A stretch of DNA of 64,000 nucleotides from Parapristionchus giblindavisi (lineage: Eukaryota > Nematoda > Chromadorea > Rhabditida > Diplogasteridae). Position 1 is the stretch's first letter, and every line of letters begins with the position of its first letter. Below are positions 25,901 to 36,082 of this stretch, piece by piece. The stretch spans positions 992,001 through 1,056,000 of the forward strand of contig CALSFV010000010.1 in assembly GCA_943737045.1 (NCBI GenBank), in the 5' to 3' direction. The notes under the pieces are model-generated. The model did no database searches. It was not told the DNA's origin and worked only from the letters and a program-made list of their open reading frames with translations. Position numbers and translations under genes: made by a program.

Positions 25901-27324
25901 CATAACCTTAACTACGTTTGACGAATGTATAACCCCTATGAAAATCATCTGTATCATTGTTGACCTCGATTCATTGAATCCTTGCAGTTTCCATTATTTT
26001 TGCACAGATATATTCTCTGTCCGACAACTGAACGACGGAAGAACGTCTTGCATCCTGTACAAGCTCCTACCTTAAATGAAGATAAAAGTTATCTTAAAAG
26101 ACCTATTATAATTTTTAAATTTGTATACATATTGTGTTATTCGTAAAAAATTGTACTCACTTCATAATAGTATCCACTCGCGCGATCTCCACAAACTTCA
26201 CAAATATCGGGACATATGCGACGGGATACTTCTGCATCTTCTTTGGATGTAGGAGAAATGGATACGCTAGAACGTACTTCCTCCTGAATTTCAGATATAA
26301 TCAATCAGTCTTCGGGTATATGGACCTATCCGTTAGTTCGCCGAAACGTTTATTTAGATAATAATTAAAAGAAAACAAACCGGAGAATATTGCAGTTCTT
26401 GTGATGAAGATGAGTACGATGAATCACAGCAAAACGACTGTCCATTGTCACTAAAATGCATTAGATTGTTCAATGTTTAGAAAATTTCTCTGGGATTATT
26501 GATTATCACGCGGTTTCTTTAAGAATCGAGGACTGCTATGCACAATATTAGCTCGCCTTTCACATGCCCAATATCATGATCCTGGTTGGTGTTCACTGCA
26601 CTTTTTTGGTACCGATGACCCCGATGGTATCGAATTAAAAATATCGAAAAGATATCGCATTTAAAGGTGGCGTCCGGGCAATATTTTCGTGAACAAACTG
26701 TAAAGACAGAAAGATAGCAAAAGTTATTCTACATCCCATACATAAATTATTTTATGCTAATTCAGCTTATTGATCGTAAGAATCATGAATGAATCATGCT
26801 TGATTGTACAGGCAAAGGCGCGAAATTTTGAAAATAGCAACGTTCAGCAATAGGTTTCGAACCCGCGAAGTTACGCTTACTAGTGAGCGCTTTTACCACT
26901 GAGCTACGGGATTTATGAATGGTCGTGCTAATTTCTTGAATATCTCTCATCCATTACGCAATTGATATGTTACGCATTTGCATGGACATTCGAGGGCCTC
27001 CATCTTTAAGCGAAAATCGTAATACAAAATATTTTATGCATTTTTTTGCACGAGACTTTCTCTATTCGCCCCTGTGAAATTACAGCTTTCAGGTCCTGAA
27101 CTTACCAAAAATTTATGACAGCAATGATCAACAATGATCATTGGCTATATATAAGGCGAGCGATAACCGTTTTGTGCCAGACATGCGTTATGCTCGGTTC
27201 TTACAGAAACTTCGAGTTATATCTTTCAAGAAGAACGAATGTACCTTTCGCAGAAACAATCCATTTGTTGATCTTCATAGTATGCATTCGAATAGTACTC
27301 ATTTATCGATTGATCGTTGTACAT
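22906..27324 (-). CDS. Nuclear hormone receptor D (supernumerary NHR), complete, 484 aa
   Basis: Coding exons, 5' to 3': 27245-27324, 26381-26450, 26161-26283, 25965-26070, 25539-25717, 25296-25384, 25123-25210, 25013-25066, 24752-24907, 24200-24327, 23859-23971, 23407-23513, 23288-23356, 22906-22998. These give 485 codons with stop and all phases agree. The N-terminus is Tyr/Ser/Cys-rich (MYNDQSINEYYS...DCFCE). The finger starts near residue 78 (DICEVCGDRASGYYYE). The P-box is CTGCKTFFRR, with Thr where A, B and E have Asn, and the second finger is CRKCRLDKCIEVGMNPLGIT. The ligand-binding domain runs from about residue 187 to the end (last exon DQHLLLFSLGLASIDH). The ATG was chosen because gene C has the same first exon at the matching place and phase. 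Intron 1 carries a tRNA-like TTAA element; intron 11 carries a MITE next to its donor. Confidence 0.93.
23024..23125. mobile_element. TTAA-type fold-back MITE, family X (copy 2)
   Basis: TACACCGAGC at the left and GATGTGTCTTTAA at the right are inverted. The inner stem GGCTCTCTCGTAGGCAAAG / CTTTGC-GCGAGAGAGC is inverted relative to copy 1. It lies in the last intron of gene D (22999-23287). Confidence 0.7.
23633..23843. mobile_element. MITE family V (copy 1) in gene D intron
   Basis: The ends CTCTGGCATTTCGAAACTTA and TTAAGTTTCGAAATTCCAGAG are inverted. Inner arms repeat ACTTGAAGTAGACTTA and its complement. The middle holds a 30-base core at 23741-23770 (starts GTAATGCATTTCGTCAAATG) that is identical, in reverse, to 51836-51865 of the second copy. 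It lies 15 bases from the 5' donor of its intron. Confidence 0.85.
26661..27009 (-). mobile_element. TTAA-flanked element with a tRNA-like core (copy in gene D intron 1)
   Basis: It begins TTAAAGGTGGCGTCC and ends GGGCCTCCATCTTTAA, imperfect inverted ends on TTAA. The tRNA-like part, minus strand, is 26850-26911: A-box-like TAGCTCAGTGG, an anticodon-like arm with ACTAGT, and a B-box-like GGGTTCGAAACC. It is followed by a TTTTCAAAATTTCGCGCCTT tail shared with the other copies. The acceptor stem does not pair, so it is not a working tRNA gene. Confidence 0.75.
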
Positions 27325-28058
27325 TTCCTTTAATCGAATTAGTAATAATATTAATGTTATACGAGTAGAATACTCAGGTGGTTTTTGAACCTGCAATTTA
27401 TATACACAAGAGAAGATAAGAGTTGGTAATCAATTGACGAAATAAATTTTATGAATGAGGAAATTCCCAGTCGGAAGTTACGAAATGGCGTCGCTTTAGC
27501 GTTGAGATAAACAATTGTACAGAGTAGGGGACAGACAGATTACACGAAAGAGACTGTGATAGGTATGAGTGAGTGGTATACAAATTTGTTCATGGAAAGT
27601 AGGGTAATCGAGCGCATACAACGTTGAGGCTAGAGATGTATCGATTAGTGCAAGAACAAAGAAAAGTGATAAGAATGACATAATCATCGTCAGGGCAAAA
27701 ATCAACCATGAATAGTAATGCACCCACAGAAAATTCCTGAGACACCCAGTGGTAATTATTTTCTGACTCCGGAACACCACGAAGTACATTATTTACTGGT
27801 ATTCCTAACATTTTCATGGCGTATTATTACTGTGTAAATAATAATCATTATAACACCCTGCAATTCAGACATGCTCATGGAAATGCCAATCACAAATACG
27901 AAGACCAACTGCAACAAATCGGAAAAAAACTTTATAGACTTTATATACACTTTAGAATACTTATGATTATCTATATACAATGCATGTGAGCGAGATAATA
28001 TGACAGAGTAAATTTGAGTGGGAGAAGAAGAATTGAAGGAAATAGCAAAAAATAGTGG
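27325..28058. other. Spacer between D and E; 5' flank of D shared with C
   Basis: 27325 to about 27890 aligns with the 5' flank of gene C. A 97-codon minus-strand frame at 27496-27789 is hydrophobic but is broken in the C counterpart, so it is not called as a gene. No other feature is seen. Confidence 0.6.
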
Positions 28059-31000
28059 TTATGGCTCCATGATGTCGTTGTGTAGACTATTCTTGATTTT
28101 GTGTCGGGGCTTTCTCTTGACTAGTCCCAAAGCATGAATCAGAGTGTGTTGATCCTGGAAGTGTTCATTCGAGATTACAGAAATAATAGTTATGAAATAA
28201 GTTCAGAAAAATTTCCAGATCAGGCCTGTAACATAATAGAAAAAAAGTAACAATATGATGATATTCCTTACCTTGGACTTCTTGGCGAGTGTGGTAAGGC
28301 TCTCGACAAATGCGAGAATTGCCACATAGACTGAAGGGCCCTGAAAATGAAGAAATATTGCTCAATGTGATAAGCATATGAAAGAACAGTTTATGTTGTG
28401 AAGATGTAAACGCATTTTAAGACTAGCAAATAAATGAGGCAAATAGAATGATCCCGTTCGAGGAAGTATGGATTCAAATGTTTAGTTTATTGTGGCTCAA
28501 TGAATCAAAGTTTGAACCCACATCTTTGATTCCTCTTCTCGCCATTACATATGACATCAGAGACTTGGCGTACTTCTCACGTTGTTCTTGCATGATTTCC
28601 CTGCAGCCAGGAGACAAATTCTCGAGTGCTGAAAATTTTTTATACAAAATATACTTTTTTGTAATATCATTATTTCAATCTCGCAAAAAATACTGTTTTC
28701 ATATTTTCATACCGAAAAAATATGAACATACCTGGATTGCAGACCAGTATAGCTTTGAGAAGGACATATTCAGTCTTATCCATGTTGATATCTTTGATTG
28801 ACTTGATTACTCCGTAATGACGTGCTCGATCGAGTGTCGCTTCGCTGAATAGTTTAAAAGTATGCACTCGAACGAATATCCTTAACACGTTCTATCTACC
28901 ATTGTCAACGAGACTATTTAAAAAAATATTTTCCAAGTGTTTTAGTCTATACTAAATATACTGTAAGTAGAATGAAATACGTAGACTCACATCGGTAAGT
29001 ATCCATGATTTGGCATGATTCCATCGGGATAAATCGTGATGTCAGTCTTCTTTTCGTACGAGAAAAAGCTCGATGTGATTTGTGCGCATTGCATCGTAAC
29101 GTTCTTCGCAAGAGTTTTCTGAAAAGCGTCTCTATTAATAAAATCATTAATAGTTATAGTCATAGTGTACGTGGACTTTCGAGCCAACGATGTATTATAA
29201 TAATCATTGCTCACCTTGTCTGCCTCGTTGAGACGATGGAAGAAGTTGAAGGTCTTGAGATATTCGACAGCATAGACAAGATCAACCAATCTCCAAGGTT
29301 TACTGTTCTTTGGGTGGAACTTATGGTACGTCCTACGACAAGGAAAGGGGATCTTGTCTCGAATGCGAATCTGGAAACAACTATGAAATGATAACTGATG
29401 TAAATCAAATAAGCAATCTAGCAATCTCATCCGTGGTTTCGCATCACTTTCTCGTTAATTGACACGACTACATTATATATTTGCACAAATGAACATTTCA
29501 GCAATAATATGAAGGTATTTTCGTAATAAATAAATGGAGTGAAACGTATTTGACAAAGAAAAGAGGTAAACCTCATCAGGAACGTATGGAGGAAATGAAG
29601 GATATTCTTCGAGTGGAGGCATATCCTGTAGCAAGTCTTATAATTACATAAAATACTGGAATATATCACATACACCATAGTCGATTCCGAGTTTCGATGG
29701 TCCACTAAGAAGAACATCAAAGTTAATACCGTCCTTGCGCTTTGGTGCATATGTTGATCTCCTGTAATAAGTTCGTATCATTTAAATTTAAATATTTAAA
29801 GAAACTCTTGTTATTTTGACTGTACGAACTTGTTAGATTTCTTTACTTAGCTTGTGGTATTTAAAGGGACACCCCAAGCTAAGTTGAAACTCCTGCAATA
29901 CTCTCTCGCTTTCTTTGTCTACGAGAGAGATTTGCTAGAGCGGAGGGTAAAATTAGCTCGGGTGTACCTTTAACCATATAGTGCGTATTGTGAAAATAAA
30001 AGAAGAATAAAATTTGTAATGAATGATTACGATTTGTCTTCACCTCAATCTTTGATGTGCAACTTCTAAATGGAGAAGTTCATCGATTAAACGATCCATC
30101 GTCATCTCCACGAGTTGAGGATGGATAAAGAGCTGCAATTATTATTATTAATCACACAGAATGCAATCACTACTCAATATGTTAAAGTATGTTTCTCCAA
30201 CGTTCGTACGTTGATCAATTGATAATATTGGATTTTAAAAATCCCAAATTACCAACCTTGGGAGATGAACTGGTGGACGGTTCACTTCCATCAGTCAATT
30301 GTAACTTTCTCTTGGAAAGAATCTCCCTGACTACGGTATTTCCTCCCGGGTTGACTACTGTAGAAATGGCCAATGGATTCATTCCACATTCGATACATTT
30401 GTCCATCCGACATTTACGACATTGTACGCGCATGTCTGTAATTTAAATCGTTTGAATTTTCAAACGCATAATCAGAATATTTTCATCGTTAAAAACACTA
30501 ATTAGAACTACTAAAATGAGTTAATGACGAATATCTTCATTACTATTCTCCCCTCGTTGCGCTCTCGGGCGTAGATAAAATATATATTGAATAGAAACTA
30601 ACTTTTATCCATAGAGTTCTTGCAGGCCCCTTCATTGAGACATTCATAGTGTCTCTGACCAAGTACGGCTCGACGAAAGAAGGTCTTGCAACCGTTGCAT
30701 GCGGCTACCTGAACAAAATTGAGCTTCATAACTTATCTTCAAGGATTTATCTTCTTTCATTGTCAAGTATGTTTCAACTTATTTATTTATTATGATATTA
30801 CGAATCATATCGTTGCTGAATAGGAAAATTTCTAAAAAAATATATAATTTATTCGCCTGAATTAATGAGAAACTGATTTAACTAAACATCGCCAAGAAAT
30901 TGAGCAAAATGGACAAGATTTTAAATTATCCTTGAGGTGTTCCATTAAATGCTCACCTCATAGTGATATCCAGTAGCTTTGTCTCCACAGATTGCACAGA

Positions 31001-32261
31001 AAGTAGGACACATCTTAGATGGATCGGTAATCTTCTTTGGTTTGGGAGTAATTGAAGCATCGGAACTGGACGGTGACTCTATTTGTCCGATGCTTTCGTG
31101 TATCTGAAAATAGTACAGTACAGCCCGGTCGTGTTTTGTACACATTCTGCGCTGCGCTCCGCAGCGGGGCGCATTTGGACGCATCACTTATTTCCTTTGC
31201 GTATGAATATTTTTGAATTCTCAAAGTCTTAATCATGAGTTTTCGTGGTGAAAAGTTCTTTTAATGACTCAAGAAACTGAAACGAAATTTTTATTAATGA
31301 GAAAAAACAATTAAAAGGCAAATCACACTGGTCCGAAAATGATGGGTACTGTAAATTTTAAATTAGGTCTTACGGCGATCGTGCGATCGATACGCAATAT
31401 TACAGTATACCTTTCCAGTAAATTAATAGTGATCAATTTCGGACCAGTGTGATTAGCCTTTTAATTGTTTTTTCTCATTAATAAAAATTTTGTTTCAGTT
31501 TCTTTAGTCATTAAAAGAACTTTTTATCACGGAAACTCATGATTAAGACTTTGAGAATTCAAAAATATTCATACGCAAAGGAAATAAGTGATGCGTCCAA
31601 ATGCGCCCCGCAGCGGAGCGCAGCGCAGTATGTGTACAAAACACGACCGGGCTGTACTGTATATTCACAAACAATCGGAGTTAAGCGAGCAACGACAATA
31701 ACAGTCATTGTGAACTGTCATTATCAATATCTAGCGTAATCGAATGTCAAAATAACATCAATAAGAAACAAACTAACTGGGTCTTCGATGTATTCAAGTA
31801 AAGCGCCTCCAGGTGTCACTTCTTCTATCTGCAATAATTCCATGTAGAATGTGTTTATTCTATATATATTTTTTAAATTTGAATGAATCATCACTAAATC
31901 TGTTTATATAATTCTGCACCTATTATTATAGGAAAAAACGCCGAAATTCACTTACACTTTGTATGTTGTCAAAACTCGGAAACTCCAACGATTCCGGAGA
32001 GTCTAATCTGAAAAATAAGATTTTCTTGATCATTATCGATGCCGAAATTAACGCTAATCATTCCCTTTTTTTCTTTTTAAAAAGAAGGAAAAGTCGATGG
32101 TTTGATCCTCTATCCTCTGTATATTTGGTGATATAGGTGATTACAACATTATCAAGTAATATGACAATAGTATTTCATTTGATATATAAATGGTACCGTT
32201 CGAAGTCGTACTGAAACTCTATTGGAGTGTAGTCATCATAATCAAACTTTGGTGTCAGCAT
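28059..32261 (-). CDS. Nuclear hormone receptor E (supernumerary NHR), complete, 499 aa
   Basis: Coding exons, 5' to 3': 32197-32261, 31956-32007, 31778-31828, 30957-31103, 30603-30708, 30257-30435, 30044-30132, 29674-29761, 29572-29625, 29215-29370, 28991-29118, 28732-28844, 28522-28628, 28272-28340, 28059-28154. These give 500 codons with stop and all phases agree. It has one more N-terminal coding exon than A-D and an acidic N-terminus. The finger starts near residue 92 (TFCAICGDKATGYHYE). The P-box is CNGCKTFFRR and the second finger is CRKCRMDKCIECGMNPLAIS. Ligand-binding blocks are GPSKLGIDYG, YLKTFNFF, SYVMARRGIKD and GPSVYVAILAF. The basic last exon ends in DIMEP. Intron 3 holds a 548-bp palindrome only 10 bases from the 3' splice site of the zinc-finger exon. 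The ATG follows a TTTCAG acceptor and may be trans-spliced. Confidence 0.93.
29861..29973. mobile_element. TTAA-flanked fold-back MITE, family X (copy 3)
   Basis: TTAAAGGGACACCCCAAGCT at the left is inverted at the right as AGCTCGGGTGTACCTTTAA. A CTCTCTCGC...ACGAGAGAG stem lies in the middle. It sits in the intron between the second zinc-finger/hinge and first ligand-binding exons' downstream neighbour (29762-30043) of gene E. Confidence 0.85.
31114..31661. mobile_element. Large palindromic Tc1/mariner-type MITE in gene E intron 3
   Basis: TA-CAGTACAGCCCGGTCGTG at the left and its reverse complement followed by TA at the right. The arms are about 228 bases and nearly identical, around a roughly 90-base centre with a GATCGTGCGATCGAT region. 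There is no coding capacity; open frames on the two strands with the same start are the two arms. The CAGT end and TA target suggest Tc1/mariner. Confidence 0.92.
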
Positions 32262-35200
32262 TCCCTGAAAGAGATTCAATCTTTAGTGTCTTGATCTTCT
32301 GGCTGGAAGGTTTTGCAAGATAACAAGATACGAATATGATTAGAAGACAAATATAAGACGCTGCAAATATGACGGTAAATTTGATATTATTATTCTGGCT
32401 TATTATGTTTGATGATGACAAAGATTTTCTCGAAGACTATTGATAGTATAGACTCCATATCAAACGTCCTCTTGGCAAACACTCAACCGATTTCACTTCA
32501 TCTCTTCAAACTTTGAGTACATAATCGATTTGAGTTTTAATTCAGGGTTTGATCTACTTGAAGTACACTAAAATAAAGACAAATATTGTAATAGCAATAG
32601 CTCATACTTCATAGACAACTCTCATAATCCCAATCTGTTATTGTAAGAACGGAGACCAATATTAATAATAGAAGAGTTCAGTCAGGGTGCAATATATATA
32701 TAATATATAATATAATTTCACACAAAACCATGTATTCAACTGAAAATAAAGCATAAAGAGCGTATAAACAAAGGAGCAATCGAATAAATCATTGTGTGTC
32801 ACTTTCGTCGTCTTGTCCCCGATGCATTACGAAGAATCACGTGCCAAATTCGAAAATCGATAAGCTTATCTAGAAGGAATTTGTGATAGTTCAATATGGA
32901 AGGTTCTAGAAGGCGTCTTCAAATGTTTTGATGGGCATAAACTATGAAGTAAATGATGTTGAAATGGAACTGGTGGTGAGGACGAAAAAGAAAAGCGAAA
33001 TGACAAGCACTCTCAACGAAACGTGTGCATGTGTGTACTCTCTCGTCACTCTATTTAACCGTCGGAGACACTCTCATTTCTTCTTTGGGGAATGTCTATA
33101 CTCTCTCCTCTTCACGTTTGTCTACTTACTCTAACTTCCCCCACGCTCTTTCTTTTATGTACACACTCAACGCTTACTATTTCTTCGCTCTAGCCGTCTA
33201 GAATCTCTCCTAGATCCTCGCTCTCTAGTCGTTGCTATCACTTACTCTCTGTAAGCATCATTGCTCTCTAGATGATCTTTGATGTCATATGCACGTCTGT
33301 ACTCTCTCACGCTTACAAAATTTCTCATTCTACGCATTCCGTCTAAATCCTCTTCATATCATTCCCCCTCTCTCATTTCTGTCTATTTCTCTAGATTATC
33401 TATCTCACTGTCTGGATTCTCTCCATTCATCATTGTCTCTCGTCGTACTCTAACATTCTCAAATCTCTTGACTATGCATTGTGTCTACTGACAATGAAGA
33501 TTCTTCTCTGTTTCGCTCAATTCCCGTTGTCTATACCCATTCTTTAGCCGTCGTGTTATCTCTATGGGGGTATTATCGGGTCTTACCCTGCTTCGGTTTT
33601 CTCTGACTCTCTCACTAATTCTCCGTCTCTCTCTTTAGTGTTTACGTGAGTGAATGTAGAGTGCGGGAGATTTGAATAGGACAATTGCATGATAATTTCG
33701 CATGAATGAAGAGATCGATTTAAAGCAGCTGATCTGACCCAGTTTTACCGGCGATTTTATCCGAGGAAATGAACGAGCAAATTTGAAACTCTTCCTTATT
33801 TACAGGGTAATACTCCAAACAAAATGCTGGCCACATTCTCACGTTATCTTTGTTTACGATACAGTTTGTCAACGTTGTAAATAATCGTGATAAATTTCAT
33901 TAAATAATTGTGTATTGTTTGTTCCATTATATTCATTGACCAAATGAAAGGTGTGATTAATAGACAACATCAATACATCACAAATTACACTGGACAATGT
34001 GTTCGACGATTGGCCATGATTCCACGCATTTTGCTGATCGATGAATTACATTGAGATTAATTTACATCATTGTCTAATGATTTCTTACTTGTTTTACCAT
34101 TCAGTATGTTGATAATATATAAACTATTTCTTTATTGATAAATATATTGTTATTTTAATTCTGATCATGTACAATAAAATAGATTAAAGGTTAAAGTGAA
34201 ATTTCAGTAAACAATCAGTGATGTGCGAACTGAGAACGTCACAGAATTTTTTAAAGCAAAATGACTATTTCTCTTTTTTTCAGGTTATATTGCTGATCAC
34301 TTTGGAAATGACCGAAGAGTGATTTTGATTATTAATCTAATTGAGGAAATTATAGTAATGATTGCTCGATGATGCGTTTCACAGAACGAATCGCGTTGAT
34401 ATCACAAAGGAACATACATAATTATATAATATTTTATCGTTGAAATTTGCGATTGTCTATATTATGGTAAATAATTTAAATGGTAACCTGTAAGTACTAA
34501 CAGAGGACTAACTGCCACATCTGCTCCACGTTGCAATGTTCTTTAATAGCATTTTATAAAACATTTTCAAAGATCAACGTTGGTAGTTATAGGAGAATTA
34601 TTACTCCATTCAAATGTAATAAAACATATTCACACTCGAAACAGTTCCACACTTTTCATGTTTGTGCGTTTGTGCCATGTTGGATCGATATCTATTTTTT
34701 TAAATTTCGTATCAATCTGTACAAAAAGCTTTGTGTATTATATTTTATTTTTGTCTCATGTTCGAAATATCGTAAAACCATAAAATTTAAGAAACAATGG
34801 GAATATTAAACGAATAGAGTATGCATTTTGCAATTATTGTATCATACATCCTTCAAAATGTAAATGGTTACTACACAATATTGCATAATTCTGATCTATT
34901 CTTCGATCTAATGATTACAATTGTTTTCTGAATTACCGTACATTGAGATAAGGAGAGAATATAGGTGTAGGCGTGAATGTTCCCTAACGACAACAAAAAT
35001 GTGTAAATTATTTTCCTAAATTAGGATGAAAGATGTGTAAACAATGTCGTCAACGATCTTCCACTGTTCTCTGTTTGATCTCTTTCCTGGAAAAAATTTA
35101 ATGTTCATTATTTTCATCAATGAAAGCAATTTCGAGTTCTCAGGCAGTTACTTGAAATATCACTCCTATAAGATCTGAAAGTTCAGATTTTGGTGCATTT

Positions 35201-36082
35201 GAAAACCAGGTGAAATCAAGTGATATTTCTAATTGTTCTGATGAATGTGGTGTAGTTTAACTTATGCAGCGCTGTAAATAAGAATGCAATTCCTTTTAAT
35301 AAAACATAGATCCATTCAAACTCTTTATGCGTATGTTATGAAACACGTTTGAACACTTATTAAAAGTGAAATTACTATTATATTATGTTTGTTAATTAGT
35401 TAATTACTGTTCAAAACTTAACAACATAGCACAAATACAGAAAGGAGACAGTGGTATGATTGCTAATGCAAGGAACTTTCGATGAGATCAATCGCTCATT
35501 TTTTTCTCTATCGAAAAGTTGATATATGATACTGATCATATCCCAGTAAAGATGACAATTTAGTAGTCTGATCTGACTTGATTCGATGATCTTGAGATTT
35601 AGGCAAACCTTATAAGAAAGTGTCTAGAACGCGAAAAAATGGAAAATTCTTGCTTCTTGACCTTCGACGAACGATATGAATAGATAGAGTCTGAGGAATG
35701 TTTGATCAACTTTCTGAGACTCCGCCCATTTCTGATTACTCTTCTGTGATCGGAAACACCCCAACTCTATTGTTACGTCCATCTATTGTATACAACTATC
35801 TTTCAATATTCAGTTTCGCTTTGTTTATTATCGGGACAGCACAGTAATTTTCACTAAATTTTCCAGAGATACCTTAATTAATATTCAAACAATTTTCTGA
35901 AAATATGTATTCTGCGCATCTTTTCAGCGCATTGTATTTTCACGTTCGAAAAGTATGTAAACATCGTTACCTCATTTTTATTCACTCGTACCGTGCGGTC
36001 GATTCCTAACTGACTCTATTCTACTCGTTTTCTGTTACCGCTCCATCTTTAATAATTAATATATTATAAAAGGTTCAGTAAA
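32262..36082. other. Gene-poor interval between receptor E and the UNC-93-like gene
   Basis: No gene is supported over 3.8 kb. It contains a C/T-rich stretch at 33020-33640, a short TA run near 32690-32715 and AT-rich sequence. It should hold the divergent promoters of gene E (minus) and the UNC-93-like gene (plus), but no specific motif can be named. Confidence 0.7.
33020..33640. repeat. Pyrimidine-rich low-complexity stretch
   Basis: The + strand is dominated by CTCTCTC and TCTC-type runs interrupted by short mixed sequence. It lies upstream of gene E. Open frames here are composition artefacts. Confidence 0.7.

Noticed and set aside
27496..27817. Hydrophobic open frames upstream of receptor D that suggested a small membrane protein
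   Set aside because: The matching region upstream of receptor C has stops and frame-breaking indels, and both regions sit directly before the receptor ATG, so duplicated 5' flank is the better reading.
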